Shown here: positions 1 to 9,800 of the stretch, piece by piece
How positions within the stretch are numbered: position 1 is the first letter of the stretch
Layout of the letters: every line of letters begins with the position of its first letter
DNA from: Erwinia phyllosphaerae
GTDB taxonomy: Bacteria > Pseudomonadota > Gammaproteobacteria > Enterobacterales > Enterobacteriaceae
Length of the DNA: 64,000 bases
Reading direction: 5' to 3'
NCBI RefSeq assembly: GCF_019132875.1
Contig: NZ_JAHSPF010000005.1
Location: forward strand, 1 to 64,000
The notes under the pieces: generated by a model
Database searches by the model: none
The model's input: the letters and a program-made list of their open reading frames with translations, nothing else
What the model was told of the DNA's origin: nothing
Program-made: the position numbers and the translations under genes

Positions 1-162
1 GCAGAAGCAGAAGCAGAAGCAGAAGCAGAAGCAGAAGCAGAAGCAGAAGCAGAAGCAGAAGCAGAAGCAGAAGCAGAGGCAGAAGCAGAGGCAGAAGCAG
101 AAGCAGAAGCAGAAGCAGAGGCAGAAGCAGAGGCAGAAGCAGAGGCAGAAGCAGAGGCAGCA
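1..162. repeat. hexanucleotide tandem repeat (GCAGAA/GCAGAG)n
   Basis: Twenty-six in-register hexamers, GCAGAA with interspersed GCAGAG variants, end in a degenerate GCAGCA. The array runs off the left edge, so its full length is unknown. The first 12 units are all GCAGAA and the right part alternates with GCAGAG, which suggests recent expansion on the left and older units on the right. The unit length is a multiple of three, so every frame stays open. In plus frame 1 it reads (Ala-Glu)n and runs on to a stop at 211-213, ending in a tail AAKSQPDEAGFSKSVTES. This could be the C-terminus of a convergent gene or chance. The overlap with the lpxP terminator hairpin argues for chance. Confidence 0.95.
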
Positions 163-188
163 AAAAGCCAGCCCGATGAGGCTGGCTT
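162..188 (-). terminator. Rho-independent terminator of lpxP
   Basis: A 9-bp perfect stem (AAGCCAGCC / GGCTGGCTT) with a 6-base loop is followed on the minus strand by five T residues. It lies 22 bases past the lpxP stop codon. Confidence 0.85.
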
Positions 189-209
189 CAGTAAAAGCGT
201 TACGGAGAG

Positions 210-1130
210 TTAATAGAGCGGCTGAGCGCCATCGGGACGCGTTTTAAAGCGGCGATGCAGCCACATGTACTGATCCGGCGCACGCATAATTTCGCCCTCA
301 ATAACTTTATTCATATAGGCAGCGGCCTGCTGCTCATCCTCAATCGGATACTCTTTTAGCTCGGGCTGAATCACCAGCTCGTAGCCGCTTCCGTCTTCGT
401 TACGGATCAGCACTACGGTAATCATTGCTGGTTTAGCCATGCGAGCAATCATCCAGGTACCGCTGGTCGTGGCAGCCTGAGGGACGGCAAACAGCGGTGC
501 AAACACGCTGCCTTTAGGGCCGTAGTCCTGATCGGGAGCAAACCAGACCGCTTCACCCTGTTTCAATGCCTGCACCATACCGCGTAAATCGCGGCGGTTA
601 ATCATCGCCTTATTGGAACGCATACGGCCTTTGGTTTGCACCCACTCCATCAGCTTGTTGTTATGCGGACGATACATAGCCATCATCGGCTGACAGAGGC
701 CCATTGCTCTGCCACCCAGCTCCAGCGACATAAAATGTACGCCGATAATCAGCGCGCCTCGGCCTTCTTTTTGCGCGGCCTGCAAATTATGCAGGCCGTT
801 AACGGTAAACCAGCGCTTAACGCGGCGATCGGACCAGAACCAGGCCATACCGGTTTCCAGCAGTCCCATGCCCAGCGACTCAAAGTTGCGCACAATGCTC
901 AACTCAATTTGTTCTTTTGGCATATCCGGAAAGCACAGCTCCAGATTGCGGCGAGTAATACGAATACGGCGTTTCAGAAAACGCATTGATGTGCGGCCCA
1001 TCCATGTGCCCAGTTTTTGCAGCATTGGAAAAGGCAGCAGCACCAGTAAATACAGTAATCCCAGTCCGGCCCATGTTGTCCAGTAACGTGGATGCATCAT
1101 GTTGCGGGTAAAGCGGGGAGATTCCTTCAT
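210..1130 (-). CDS. lpxP: Kdo2-lipid A acyltransferase, LpxP/LpxL family (306 aa)
   Basis: Late lipid A acyltransferase that moves a fatty acyl chain from acyl-ACP to Kdo2-lipid IVA at the inner face of the cytoplasmic membrane. One N-terminal membrane segment (about residues 20-38) precedes the LPLAT fold. The catalytic HX4E motif is seen as VHFMSLELGG. The blocks MGLCQPMMAMYRPHNN and MEWVQTKGRMRSNKAMI resemble the E. coli palmitoleoyl transferase LpxP more than LpxL, while other stretches (SVFAPLFAV, C-terminal HRRFKTRP) fit both. The LpxP call is therefore likely but substrate choice is not proven; LpxL is the alternative. In E. coli lpxP is far from fis and is cold induced. Here it is downstream of fis, separated by the fis terminator and about 150 bp that could hold its own promoter. 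Confidence 0.9.
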   Translation of the reverse strand: MKESPRFTRNMMHPRYWTTWAGLGLLYLLVLLPFPMLQKLGTWMGRTSMRFLKRRIRITRRNLELCFPDMPKEQIELSIVRNFESLGMGLLETGMAWFWSDRRVKRWFTVNGLHNLQAAQKEGRGALIIGVHFMSLELGGRAMGLCQPMMAMYRPHNNKLMEWVQTKGRMRSNKAMINRRDLRGMVQALKQGEAVWFAPDQDYGPKGSVFAPLFAVPQAATTSGTWMIARMAKPAMITVVLIRNEDGSGYELVIQPELKEYPIEDEQQAAAYMNKVIEGEIMRAPDQYMWLHRRFKTRPDGAQPLY

Positions 1131-1281
1131 ATGTCTCTCTTTATGCGTGCATGGAAGATGTAGCGCATAAAGAAGTTAATCCGCAGCGATACAGAGGATA
1201 GGACAACGACATCGACGAGAAGTTGAGATTAACGTCTGATATTTACACAAGCCAGACGATTCTGTGTAAATCGCAGACATT

Positions 1282-1310
1282 AAAAAAGGCGCTAACAGTA
1301 CGTAGCGCCT
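1282..1310 (-). terminator. Rho-independent terminator of dusB-fis
   Basis: An 8-bp stem AGGCGCTA/TAGCGCCT is followed on the minus strand by a run of six T, about 20 bases past the fis stop codon. Confidence 0.88.
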
Positions 1311-1331
1311 CCGTCACAATGAACCGAAACC

Positions 1332-1628
1332 TTAGTTCATGCCGTATTTTTTCAGTTTCTTACGCAGCGTACCGCGGTTGATACCCATCATCAGGGCTGC
1401 ACGGGTCTGGTTGCCACGGGTATATTGCATCACCATGTCCAACAGAGGCTGTTCTACTTCAGCCAAAACCAGCTCATACAGGTCATTAACATCCTGACCG
1501 TTCAGTTGAGCAAAATAGTTCTTCAGTGCCTGTTTGACCGAGTCACGCAGAGGCTTTTGGGTCACCTGATCCTGGGAGTTAACGGTTGAAACGGTCAGTA
1601 CATCAGAATTTACGCGTTGTTCGAACAT
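1332..1628 (-). CDS. fis: DNA-binding protein Fis (98 aa)
   Basis: Nucleoid-associated DNA-bending protein and global regulator of growth-rate-dependent transcription, acting as a homodimer. The 98-residue length is the full family length. The N-terminal beta-hairpin region and the C-terminal helix-turn-helix (about residues 74-95, [20 protein letters not shown]) are intact and the ending KKLKKYGMN is canonical. It is the second gene of the dusB-fis operon with a 24-base gap after dusB, and the operon promoter lies upstream of dusB. Confidence 0.98.
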
Positions 1629-1652
1629 AGTTCTGTCAGCTCTTTATTTCTA

Positions 1653-2618
1653 TTATGCAAGTTTTTCGAAGTATGCTTCCAACGCCTCCAGCTGTTCGCT
1701 GGCATCCTCAATGGCGTTGAATGTGCGCCGAAACTGGTCGTTTGGGGCATGCTCCTGGAGATACCAGGAGACGTGCTTCCGGGCAATACGGTATCCTTTG
1801 CGATGACCATAAAAGTCGTGCAGTTCCCGTAAGTGCTCGATAAGCAAGCGCTTTACTTCAGCCAGTGGCATTGGTGCCAGCAGCTCCCCAGTGTCCAGAT
1901 AATGCTGGATTTCCCGGAAGATCCACGGTCTTCCCTGAGCCGCACGTCCTATCATCAGGGCATCAGCCCCCGTATAGTCGAGTACGGCTCTGGCTTTATG
2001 CGGGTCAGTAATGTCTCCGTTCGCGATAACGGGAATAGAGACATTCTGCTTAACTGTCCGAATGCTGTCATATTCAGCTTCGCCGTTGAACAAACACGCG
2101 CGAGTGCGTCCGTGGATGGTCAGGGCCTGAATGCCACAACGTTCAGCCAATTGGGCAATCTCAACACAATTGCGGTTATCCGTGTCCCAGCCGGTGCGAA
2201 TCTTTAACGTGACGGGCACATCTACCGCATTAACTACCGCTGAAAGGATAGACTTCACCAGTTCAGGGTGTTGCAGCAGGGCCGAGCCCGCCATTTTACG
2301 ATTCACCTTTTTAGCCGGACATCCCATGTTGATATCGATAACCTGCGCACCCGATAAAGCGTTAATGCGCGCGGCCTCAGCCATCTCTTCAGGGTCACAA
2401 CCGGCAATCTGCACGGTACGAATACCGGGCTCATCACTGTGTACCATACGCAGTCGTGATTTGTCGCTGGCCCAGACTTCCGGGTTTGACGACAGCATCT
2501 CCGATACGGTCATACCAGCGCCCATTGCATAACAAAGCGTCCGGAAAGGCCTGTCGGTAATTCCGGCCATTGGTGCTGCAATCAGGCGATTGCGAAGCTG
2601 GTGGTTTCCTATGCGCAT
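1653..2618 (-). CDS. dusB: tRNA-dihydrouridine synthase B (321 aa)
   Basis: FMN- and NADPH-dependent enzyme that reduces uridine in the tRNA D-loop. The TIM-barrel Dus family signatures are present: [12 protein letters not shown] at the N-terminus, the catalytic-cysteine block [13 protein letters not shown], and the FMN-binding VIANGDI and [17 protein letters not shown] chose the internal ATG giving MRIGNHQL (321 aa, the E. coli length) over the in-frame ATG 30 bases upstream, because the extra residues [10 protein letters not shown] match nothing and the longer start would lie within two bases of the predicted transcription start. First gene of the dusB-fis operon. Confidence 0.96.
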   Translation of the reverse strand: MRIGNHQLRNRLIAAPMAGITDRPFRTLCYAMGAGMTVSEMLSSNPEVWASDKSRLRMVHSDEPGIRTVQIAGCDPEEMAEAARINALSGAQVIDINMGCPAKKVNRKMAGSALLQHPELVKSILSAVVNAVDVPVTLKIRTGWDTDNRNCVEIAQLAERCGIQALTIHGRTRACLFNGEAEYDSIRTVKQNVSIPVIANGDITDPHKARAVLDYTGADALMIGRAAQGRPWIFREIQHYLDTGELLAPMPLAEVKRLLIEHLRELHDFYGHRKGYRIARKHVSWYLQEHAPNDQFRRTFNAIEDASEQLEALEAYFEKLA

Positions 2619-2649
2619 GAAAAAAAAGTGACCATAGTGTGTTCGCAAG

Positions 2650-2685
2650 GCGGCGTATATTACGCATTTTTTTCAGAAGATGAAA
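2650..2685 (-). promoter_or_regulatory. dusB-fis sigma-70 promoter
   Basis: On the minus strand a -35 TTTCAT (2680-2685) and a -10 TAATAT (2657-2662) are separated by 17 bases. They are followed by a GC-rich discriminator (ACGCCGCC) with a predicted start near 2650, about 31 bases before the dusB ATG. A weak -35 plus a GC-rich discriminator is the known design of the stringently controlled, growth-rate-regulated E. coli fis promoter. Similarity to the E. coli promoter is from memory. Confidence 0.8.
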
Positions 2686-3018
2686 GGCCAAACTTTGAAC
2701 AATTTCGCGTAAAAAGAGTCACCACAAGGTTACGCGATTAGCTTACTTGATAAATATTAATATTAAACAACAGGTTAAATATCAAAGGCTAAATTATGAA
2801 CAAATATTTTTCTTTTTCTGTGACAAACTTAACACTATAAATAACGGTATCTTGCGTGAAAAACACGCCTGATACCGCCGTGTCCGCCTCGATTCTGCCA
2901 GTGCCCGGTCAATTATTCGACGATAATCCGCGCATGTAAAGGCCGGATTGCACGATTAATGACTTGCTTAAGCGCCTTATGCAGGCGACAGGCGAGCATT
3001 ATCGGCTAAATTCGTTGA
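2686..3018 (-). promoter_or_regulatory. AT-rich dusB-fis upstream region
   Basis: No gene is seen in these 333 bases. The part at 2740-2860 is strongly AT-rich and would suit an upstream element and Fis/IHF-type binding. A CRP-like half-palindrome, TGTGA-N6-TAACA, lies at 2819-2834. The rest, next to prmA, is GC-richer. No convincing prmA terminator was found. Confidence 0.5.
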
Positions 3019-3900
3019 TTAGCGGCGTATGCCGGTGATGCGGCACCACTCTTCTTTCTCCGCCACAGGATCAAGCGTGAACTTGTCCTCATAGGCTTCG
3101 CAAACGCCGCTTGCCTGGCTGGCCAGCACGCCGGAAAGCCCCAGATGACCGCCGGATATCGGCAGCACGCTGATAAGCGGGGCCAGCTCGCGCAGCGGGC
3201 CGGCAAGAATGTTGGCGACGACGACATCCGCACTCAGGTTGTCAGGCTGCTCATGGGGCAGATAGAGCGACAGACGTTCCGATACGCCGTTGCGCTCGGC
3301 ATTGTCGCGACTAGCCTGAATGGCCTGCGGATCGATATCAATTCCGATAGCTTTAGCCGCGCCCAGCTTAAGAGCCGCGATAGCCAGGATGCCGGAGCCA
3401 CAGCCAAAATCGATTACCGTTTTGCCCGCCAGATCCAGACCGTCCAGCCAGCTCAGGCACATCGCCGTCGTTGGATGCGTGCCGGTGCCGAAAGCCAGGC
3501 CGGGATCGAGCATCACGTTAACCGCATGCGGATCCGGCACGTCACGCCAGCTTGGGCAGATCCACAGACGCTGACCGAAGCGCATCGGGTGGAAGTTTTC
3601 CATCCACTCGCGCTCCCAGTCTTTATCTTCAATCTGCTCAATTTTGTGATGAAAACTGGCGCCGAGCAGCGGATGTTGTTCCAGACCGGCAATCACGTCC
3701 TGCATCTCGGTTTCTGCATCGAACAGGCCGATCACATCGGTATCGCCCCACAGGCGGGTTTCGCCCGGCAGCGGCTCAAAAACCGGATTATCGTGCGTAT
3801 CCTGGAACGTGACCGAGACAGCCCCGTTCTCAATCAGCGCATCGCCCAGCTCTTCAGCCTGTGCGCCAGTGGTGTTGATCTTCATTTGTATCCAGGGCAT
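3019..3900 (-). CDS. prmA: ribosomal protein L11 methyltransferase (293 aa)
   Basis: SAM-dependent enzyme that trimethylates ribosomal protein L11 at several amino groups. An N-terminal L11-recognition domain (about 1-90) precedes a class I methyltransferase fold with the SAM motif [20 protein letters not shown] and the product-site block [11 protein letters not shown]. Length equals the E. coli protein. The ATG giving MPWIQMKI is the canonical start. It is the last gene of the yhdT-panF-prmA set, 28 bases after panF. Confidence 0.97.
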   Translation of the reverse strand: MPWIQMKINTTGAQAEELGDALIENGAVSVTFQDTHDNPVFEPLPGETRLWGDTDVIGLFDAETEMQDVIAGLEQHPLLGASFHHKIEQIEDKDWEREWMENFHPMRFGQRLWICPSWRDVPDPHAVNVMLDPGLAFGTGTHPTTAMCLSWLDGLDLAGKTVIDFGCGSGILAIAALKLGAAKAIGIDIDPQAIQASRDNAERNGVSERLSLYLPHEQPDNLSADVVVANILAGPLRELAPLISVLPISGGHLGLSGVLASQASGVCEAYEDKFTLDPVAEKEEWCRITGIRR

Positions 3901-3928
3901 TGCGATTCTCTTTAGTCAGACAAAAAGG

Positions 3929-5356
3929 CTATGGCCGTTGAGGACGGCCAAAACGGTTGCCGATTGCAAAAGCAATCAGGCTAAGCAGCAGCGACGGCAC
4001 CACGGGGTGAAAGCCCCAGGGCTGCAGCGATAAGCTGGCCAGCAGGGTATAACAGCCTGCGCCGCTAACCATACTGCTCAACGCGCCGGCAGCGTTGGCT
4101 TTTTCCCAGTACAGGCCCAGCACCAGCGGCCACAGAAACACCGCTTCCAGGCCGCCAAAAGCCAGCAGATTAAGCCAGATTAGCATGTCGGGTGGATTCC
4201 AGGCCGCCAGCAGCAGCAGCAGGCCCAGCACCAGCGTGACGGCCGCCGAGATCTTTTTCAGCAGCGGCTCATTATCGATCTGCTGCGGACGCACGCGTAA
4301 AAACAGATCTTTCACGATCGTGGCGGAAGATTGCAATAGCTGTGCGTTGATCGTCGACATAATCGCCGCCATCGGCGCGGCAAGAAAGATCCCCGCAGCC
4401 AGCGGCGGCAAAACGTGGATCATCAGCGTAGGGATAACCAGGTCAGGGATCTTCAAATCGGGCATAACCGCACGTCCCAGCGCGCCAGCCAGGTGCATCC
4501 CGAACATCAGTACGGCAACCACAATGGTGCCAAGCACAATCCCGCGATGCACAGCCTTGCTGTCTTTATAGGAAATACAGCGAACGGCAGTATGCGGCAG
4601 CCCGATAACGCCAAAGCAGACCAGCACGGAAAAAGAGGCCAGGAAAGTTGGGCTAAGGATATTATCCACGCCGCCGGGCGAAATCAGCTGGGGATTAATC
4701 TGCTCCAGCTTCTGTACCGCGCTGTGCATACCGCCCGCGGCATGGATCACGGCAAACAGCAGAATAAAAGTGCCGAGCAGCATCACCAGGCCTTGCAAAG
4801 CATCGTTCAGCACGCTGGCTCGAAAGCCGCCAAAAGCGGTATAGAATGCGATAGCGCCGCCGAAAATTAACAGGCCGGTATCATAAGGAATGCCTGCCGC
4901 CGTCTCCAGCAGCCGTGCGCCGCCGATAAACTGCACGGTCATCGCACCGACAAAGGCAATCAGCAGGCTCAGGCTGGCGAACCACACCAGCAGCGTGCTG
5001 CGGTAGCGAGCAAAAAGCATATCGTTCAGCGTGACGGCATTGTAGCGCCTGGCCAGAATAGCAAACTTTTTGCCCAGAATGCCCAGCGACAGCCAGACGG
5101 CCGGCACCTGAACCATTGAAAGCAGCACCCAGCCCAGCCCGTAATGGTAGGCCGCGCCGGGACCGCCGATAAACGAGCTGGCGCTGATATAGGTGGTCGT
5201 TAGCGTCATGGCCAGCACAAAGCCGCCCATCGACCGGCTGCCAAGAAAATATTCGGTCAGGAAGCTGCCTTCGCGGCGTTTACGCATGGCATAGACAGAC
5301 AGCGCGGCAACCAGCAGCAGATAGGCGATTAACGGTACAATAACCCCCGGCTTCAT
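3929..5356 (-). CDS. panF: sodium/pantothenate symporter (475 aa)
   Basis: Inner-membrane sodium:solute symporter family protein that takes up pantothenate, the precursor of coenzyme A and ACP. About 13 hydrophobic segments span the whole length. Conserved stretches include ISASSFIGGPGAAY, AFVGAMTVQFIGGARLLET and the block APMAAIMSTINAQLLQSSA. It is about 8 residues shorter than E. coli PanF at the variable C-terminus. Its ATG overlaps the yhdT stop as ATGA, so the two are translationally coupled. Confidence 0.96.
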   Translation of the reverse strand: MKPGVIVPLIAYLLLVAALSVYAMRKRREGSFLTEYFLGSRSMGGFVLAMTLTTTYISASSFIGGPGAAYHYGLGWVLLSMVQVPAVWLSLGILGKKFAILARRYNAVTLNDMLFARYRSTLLVWFASLSLLIAFVGAMTVQFIGGARLLETAAGIPYDTGLLIFGGAIAFYTAFGGFRASVLNDALQGLVMLLGTFILLFAVIHAAGGMHSAVQKLEQINPQLISPGGVDNILSPTFLASFSVLVCFGVIGLPHTAVRCISYKDSKAVHRGIVLGTIVVAVLMFGMHLAGALGRAVMPDLKIPDLVIPTLMIHVLPPLAAGIFLAAPMAAIMSTINAQLLQSSATIVKDLFLRVRPQQIDNEPLLKKISAAVTLVLGLLLLLAAWNPPDMLIWLNLLAFGGLEAVFLWPLVLGLYWEKANAAGALSSMVSGAGCYTLLASLSLQPWGFHPVVPSLLLSLIAFAIGNRFGRPQRP

Positions 5357-5589
5357 GGCGCATCCTCCAGGGAAATATCACGAAACACGCGTTTTATCAT
5401 CAGCCAGCAAAAGAAAATAAACAGCAGCGGTACCAGCAGACAGGCCATTTCAAACCAGTGGGGCAGGCCGGTTGGGCCGGGCTGGTTATCACCCGACAGC
5501 GCCGCCAGAAACCAGGCGGCAAGATAGGCCACCGCCAGCCAGAACGACCAGCGGGCCTCGCGATGCGCCTGCACAAAGCGTTTTTCCAT
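5353..5589 (-). CDS. yhdT: YhdT family small membrane protein (78 aa)
   Basis: DUF997 family protein with two transmembrane helices (about residues 14-31 and 47-66) and a charged C-terminal tail. The function is unknown, but it is almost always next to panF, which hints at a role with the symporter. I chose the ATG giving MEKRFVQAHREA because GGGAGG lies at the right distance upstream. The ATG seven codons earlier (MPVPGGK) would bury that ribosome binding site inside the gene. Confidence 0.9.
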   Translation of the reverse strand: MEKRFVQAHREARWSFWLAVAYLAAWFLAALSGDNQPGPTGLPHWFEMACLLVPLLFIFFCWLMIKRVFRDISLEDAP

Positions 5590-5612
5590 TTTTCCTCCCG
5601 GAACAGGCAAAG

Positions 5613-5636
5613 AAAAAGGCCGGTCAGACCGGCCTT
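5613..5636 (-). terminator. terminator after accC
   Basis: The near-perfect inverted repeat AAGGCCGGTC-A-GACCGGCCTT is followed on the minus strand by TTTCTTT. It sits between the accC stop and the yhdT ribosome binding site, so yhdT-panF-prmA depends on read-through or its own promoter. Confidence 0.85.
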
Positions 5637-5656
5637 CCTTTCATTCCTCAGACAAA

Positions 5657-7006
5657 TCAGGTTTCCTGAATGCCGAGTTTTTTCTCCAGATAATGGATGT
5701 TAGTGCCGCCCACCTGGAAGTGTTCGTCATCCATGATCTTCATTTGCAGCTCAATATTAGTCTTGATGCCGTCAATGATCAGCTCTGCCAGTGCATTCCT
5801 CATGCGGGCAATCGCGACTTCACGCGTTTCGCCATAGGTGATCAGCTTGCCAATCATGGAATCATAATACGGTGGTACGGTGTAGCCAGCGTAAATATGA
5901 GATTCCCAACGCACGCCAAACCCGCCGGGCGCATGGAAGCGCGTGATCTTGCCAGGGCTTGGCAGGAAGGTATTTGGATCTTCGGCGTTGATACGGCATT
6001 CAACCGCATGTCCGCGAATAACAATATCTTCCTGTTTGATCGACAGCGGCTGGCCGGCAGCGATACGCAGCTGCTCTTTGATCAGATCAACGCCGGTGAT
6101 CATTTCCGTTACCGGATGCTCAACCTGAATACGGGTGTTCATTTCAATGAAGTAGAACTCACCGTTTTCGAACAGGAACTCGAAGGTGCCCGCGCCGCGA
6201 TAGCCGATATCAATACAGGCTTTCGAGCAGCGTTCGCCGATAAAGCGGCGCTGTTCTTCGCTAATGTCTGGCGCTGGCGCTTCTTCCACGACTTTCTGGT
6301 GACGACGCTGCATTGAGCAGTCGCGTTCAGCCAGATAGACCGCGTGGCCCTGACCATCAGCCAGCACCTGGATTTCCACGTGACGTGGGTTTTCCAGGAA
6401 TTTCTCCATATAAACCATGTCGTTATTGAAAGCCGCTTTGGCTTCCGCTTTCGTCATGTTAATGGACTGCTCCAGGTCTTTGTCGTGGCGCACAACACGC
6501 ATACCGCGACCGCCGCCGCCGCCAGAGGCTTTGATGATCACCGGATAACCGATGCGGTTAGCAATGGCGCGGTTTTTCTCCATGTCGTCGCCCAGCGAAC
6601 CGTCAGAACCCGGTACGGTTGGCACGCCGGTTTTCTTCATCGCGGTGATAGCGGACACCTTGTCGCCCATCAGGCGAATGGTGTCGGCTTTCGGGCCGAT
6701 AAAGATAAAGCCGGAGCGCTCAACCTGCTCGGCAAAATCGGCGTTTTCAGACAGGAAGCCGTAGCCAGGGTGAATCGCCACCGCGCCGGTAATTTCCGCA
6801 GCGGAAATCAGGGCAGGGATGTTCAGGTAGCTTTTTACGGAAGGTGCCGGGCCGATACAAACGGTTTCATCCGCCAGCAGCACGTGTTTCAGATCGCGGT
6901 CCGCGCTTGAATGCACGGCGACGGTTTTGATGCCCAGTTCTTTACAGGCACGCAAAATACGCAGCGCAATTTCACCACGGTTAGCTATTACAATTTTATC
7001 CAGCAT
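5657..7006 (-). CDS. accC: acetyl-CoA carboxylase, biotin carboxylase subunit (449 aa)
   Basis: Catalyses ATP-dependent carboxylation of the biotin carried on AccB, the first half-reaction of malonyl-CoA formation for fatty acid synthesis. It has the biotin carboxylase N-domain, an ATP-grasp domain with the glycine-rich loop [14 protein letters not shown], the carbamoyl-phosphate-synthase-type signature [18 protein letters not shown] and the C-terminal domain. Length is the same as E. coli. Directly follows accB (14-base gap) as in the classical accBC operon. Confidence 0.98.
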   Translation of the reverse strand: MLDKIVIANRGEIALRILRACKELGIKTVAVHSSADRDLKHVLLADETVCIGPAPSVKSYLNIPALISAAEITGAVAIHPGYGFLSENADFAEQVERSGFIFIGPKADTIRLMGDKVSAITAMKKTGVPTVPGSDGSLGDDMEKNRAIANRIGYPVIIKASGGGGGRGMRVVRHDKDLEQSINMTKAEAKAAFNNDMVYMEKFLENPRHVEIQVLADGQGHAVYLAERDCSMQRRHQKVVEEAPAPDISEEQRRFIGERCSKACIDIGYRGAGTFEFLFENGEFYFIEMNTRIQVEHPVTEMITGVDLIKEQLRIAAGQPLSIKQEDIVIRGHAVECRINAEDPNTFLPSPGKITRFHAPGGFGVRWESHIYAGYTVPPYYDSMIGKLITYGETREVAIARMRNALAELIIDGIKTNIELQMKIMDDEHFQVGGTNIHYLEKKLGIQET

Positions 7007-7020
7007 GGTTCGCCTCGTCG

Positions 7021-7494
7021 TTATTCGATGACTACCAGCGGCTCGTCAAATTCAACTGGCTGACCGCTTTCGACCAGAATCGCTTTTACCACGCCGGACT
7101 TGTCGGCTTCGATCTGGTTCATCATTTTCATCGCTTCAACGATGCACAGGGTATCGCCAGCGTTAACTTTCTGGCCGATTTCGACAAAGGCTTTCGCGTC
7201 CGGGCTTGGCGTGCGGTAGAAAGTACCGACCATTGGTGAACGTACGATGTGACCACTGATCTCGGCAGCGGCAGGCGCTTCCATCACAGGCGTAGCGGCA
7301 GGTGCAACGGCGGTAGCCAGGGCAGGCTGCTGCTGCATCATTGGTGCAGCATAGGCCTGCTGCATCATCGGATAGCCCGGATTGGCTGGGGAACGACTGA
7401 TGCGAACGGACTCTTCACCTTCAGAAATTTCCAGTTCAGCAATGCCTGATTCTTCAACCAGTTCGATCAGTTTTTTAATCTTACGAATATCCAT
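7021..7494 (-). CDS. accB: acetyl-CoA carboxylase, biotin carboxyl carrier protein (157 aa)
   Basis: Carries biotin between AccC and the AccAD carboxyltransferase. An N-terminal dimerisation region, an Ala/Pro/Met-rich flexible linker (about 40-78, with repeated MMQQ) and a C-terminal biotinyl domain are visible. The biotin attachment site is Lys123 in VEAMKMMN, and the thumb loop is present. Cotranscribed with accC and preceded by aroQ. Confidence 0.98.
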   Translation of the reverse strand: MDIRKIKKLIELVEESGIAELEISEGEESVRISRSPANPGYPMMQQAYAAPMMQQQPALATAVAPAATPVMEAPAAAEISGHIVRSPMVGTFYRTPSPDAKAFVEIGQKVNAGDTLCIVEAMKMMNQIEADKSGVVKAILVESGQPVEFDEPLVVIE

Positions 7495-7515
7495 TAGTGT
7501 GGTTCCGTACTCTGT

Positions 7516-7968
7516 TTAATTAGATTGTGACAGGCGTTTTACCGCCGTCTGTAAAGCCCAGGAGTAACCGTCGACGCCAAGTCCACAGATTACGCCAGCA
7601 GCAATATCAGAAAGATAAGAATGATGGCGAAAAGGTTCGCGGGCATGCACGTTAGACAGGTGCACTTCAATAAACGGGATGCTCACTGCAAGCAGGGCAT
7701 CGCGAAGCGCAACGCTGGTATGCGTAAAAGCCGCCGGGTTAATGACGATATAATCGACATTGCCTTTCGCTTCATGAATGCGGTCAATTAACGCATGTTC
7801 CGCATTGGACTGCAGATGACTCAGCTTCACGTGGAGATCTTCAGCCTGCGTGTTCAGCATGCTGACGAGATCGAGAAGGGTCGTGCTGCCATACTTCTCC
7901 GGCTCGCGTGTGCCAAGGAGGTTCAGGTTTGGACCGTTCAAAAGCAGTATGTGAAACTTGTCGGTCAT
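7516..7968 (-). CDS. aroQ: type II 3-dehydroquinate dehydratase (150 aa)
   Basis: Dodecameric shikimate-pathway enzyme that converts 3-dehydroquinate to 3-dehydroshikimate. Family hallmarks are [20 protein letters not shown] (flexible active-site loop with catalytic Arg/Tyr), [37 protein letters not shown] and the glycine-rich end. The start chosen gives 150 aa, the normal length, and has AGGAG upstream. The ATG 22 codons earlier adds a sequence unlike any AroQ. It leads the aroQ-accB-accC operon. Confidence 0.96.
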   Translation of the reverse strand: MTDKFHILLLNGPNLNLLGTREPEKYGSTTLLDLVSMLNTQAEDLHVKLSHLQSNAEHALIDRIHEAKGNVDYIVINPAAFTHTSVALRDALLAVSIPFIEVHLSNVHAREPFRHHSYLSDIAAGVICGLGVDGYSWALQTAVKRLSQSN

Positions 7969-8078
7969 CTTGCTGCTATCTCCTGCGATAATTGAGGCAT
8001 CGCACAAAATACAACGCGAAACGCCATTTGTCACCTTCGAAGGTGAAATTTGGCCTGTCCGCAGGTTTAAAACCGGGC

Positions 8079-8084
8079 ATTATA
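8079..8084 (-). promoter_or_regulatory. candidate -10 box of aroQ-accBC
   Basis: A perfect TATAAT on the minus strand lies about 110 bases upstream of the aroQ start. No good -35 hexamer sits 16-18 bases upstream, so it may need an activator or be an extended-type promoter. It is the only strong -10 match noticed in the aroQ-msrQ gap. Confidence 0.5.
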
Positions 8085-8193
8085 ACGATTTCAACGCAAT
8101 TAGCAGCTAAATACTGGTCGTATCAGCGAAGATAATCCAGCAACTGCAGATAAAGCGCGCGGTAATAGCGAGATATGCGGAGCGGCGCACAGT

Positions 8194-8793
8194 TTATCGC
8201 CGCCAGCCGCGGAATTTTTTATAGCGCCACAGCAGCAGGACGAGCGCGATAAAAGCATAGATCCATGGCTGGGGCGAAAAGGTTTTTACCGACCACAGAT
8301 AGTGGATCGGGGCCAGGATCAGCACGATATAAATGGCGTTATGCAGCTTTTGCCAGTTTCTCCCCAGCTTCTTCTGCGCTTTCTGAAAAGAAGTCAGCGA
8401 CAGCAGCAGCAGAATAAACCAGCTGATAATGCCCAGCGTGAGATAAGGCCGGGAGATCAGTTCGGAACCCAGCAGGCCCAGATTATCAATGCCCAGCTCA
8501 AGTAGCGCATAGCTAACCAAATGCAGCGTGGCCCAGGCAAAGCACCACAGGCCAAGCAGTCGGCGAACGCGAATAAGCAGCGGCTGCTTGCCATAGCGCG
8601 CCAGCGGCGTTACCAGCAAGGTGCCCAGCAGGAACTTCAGCGCCATTCTGCCGGTAAAATGCTGGATATCTTTTGCCGGATCGGCGCTCAGCCAGCCCTG
8701 GTTAATGGATAAAATCAGCCAGAGAAAGGGTAAAAAACCGGCAAGATGCAGCAGAACTTTCAGACCGGTAATCTGTTTAATCGTCAGGCGCAC
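8194..8793 (-). CDS. msrQ: methionine sulfoxide reductase heme subunit MsrQ (199 aa)
   Basis: Inner-membrane b-type cytochrome (ferric-reductase-like family, formerly YedZ) that passes electrons from the respiratory chain to MsrP. Six hydrophobic helices are visible, with candidate heme-ligand histidines in ATLHLVSY and QKLHNAIY and a further His in APIHYLW. The start is a GTG overlapping the last base of the msrP stop codon, which indicates tight coupling. In E. coli this pair is elsewhere on the chromosome. Confidence 0.95.
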   Translation of the reverse strand: MRLTIKQITGLKVLLHLAGFLPFLWLILSINQGWLSADPAKDIQHFTGRMALKFLLGTLLVTPLARYGKQPLLIRVRRLLGLWCFAWATLHLVSYALLELGIDNLGLLGSELISRPYLTLGIISWFILLLLSLTSFQKAQKKLGRNWQKLHNAIYIVLILAPIHYLWSVKTFSPQPWIYAFIALVLLLWRYKKFRGWRR

Positions 8794-9800
8794 TAAAAGT
8801 TCTCCCGCAGATCTAACCCTTTATAGAGCGAGGCAACCTGGCTGCCGTAACCGTTGAATAATAAAGTAGGCTGGCGTTTAACATCCAGGATCCCGCCAGA
8901 GCCGATAAAGCGTTCAGTAGCCTGAGACCAGCGCGGATGATCGACATGCGGGTTAACGTTGCCGTAAAAACCATATTCATTCGCGGCCAGCTGATTCCAT
9001 GTGGTCGGCGGCTGCTCTTTAACCAGCGTGATTTTTACGATCGACTTGATGCCTTTAAAACCATATTTCCACGGTACGGTAAGGCGGATGGGCGCGCCGT
9101 TTTGTGGCGGCAGCGCTTTGCCATACACGCCGGTAGTCAGCATGGTTAATGGATGCATCGCCTCATCCAGCCGCAGCCCTTCTACATAGGGATAATCGAT
9201 GCCGCCGCCAACAAAGCGATCGCGCTGACCGGGCATCTCTTCCGGCGCATAGAGAGTCTGAAAAGCGACATAGCGTGCATTGCTGGTGGGCTCCGCCGCC
9301 TTTAACAGCTTGCCCAGTTCAAAACCAATCCAGGGTACGACCATCGACCAGGCTTCCACGCAGCGCATCCGATAAATACGCTGTTCCAGCGGAAAACGCT
9401 TAAAGATATCGTCCATATCCAGCGTCATGGGCTTCGCTACTTCACCGCCGATCTCAATCTTCCAGTCGGTGGTTTTTAGCGATCCCGCATTGGCAGCCGG
9501 ATCGGCTTTATCCAGACCAAACTCATAATAGTTGTTATAGCCGGTGACTTTATCTTCCGGCGTCAACGGCAGGCTGGCCTGATATTGCGCGGGCTTGCTG
9601 AAATCAAGCGGTTTACCCGCTGGCGCTTTTGGACTCTCTTTGCCTTTTCCCTGCAACCACGAAAGCACATCAGCTTTTGCCGTGGGAATCGACAGGGCAG
9701 CCACGCTGATACCCAACGCCTTCATCACCTGGCGGCGCTCGGCATTAAAAATGGTCTCAGGCGTTACATCATTTTCAGTGAGTTTATCAACGGGCTTCAT
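8793..9800 (-). CDS. msrP: methionine sulfoxide reductase catalytic subunit MsrP (335 aa)
   Basis: Periplasmic molybdopterin enzyme (formerly YedY) that reduces methionine sulfoxide in envelope proteins after oxidative or chlorine stress. A Tat-type leader is seen ([10 protein letters not shown] with twin Arg at residues 22-23, then ALSIPTAKA). The sulfite-oxidase-like molybdopterin domain has the Mo-ligand cysteine in [15 protein letters not shown], followed by [13 protein letters not shown]. Length matches the family. First gene of msrPQ. Confidence 0.97.
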   Translation of the reverse strand: MKPVDKLTENDVTPETIFNAERRQVMKALGISVAALSIPTAKADVLSWLQGKGKESPKAPAGKPLDFSKPAQYQASLPLTPEDKVTGYNNYYEFGLDKADPAANAGSLKTTDWKIEIGGEVAKPMTLDMDDIFKRFPLEQRIYRMRCVEAWSMVVPWIGFELGKLLKAAEPTSNARYVAFQTLYAPEEMPGQRDRFVGGGIDYPYVEGLRLDEAMHPLTMLTTGVYGKALPPQNGAPIRLTVPWKYGFKGIKSIVKITLVKEQPPTTWNQLAANEYGFYGNVNPHVDHPRWSQATERFIGSGGILDVKRQPTLLFNGYGSQVASLYKGLDLRENF

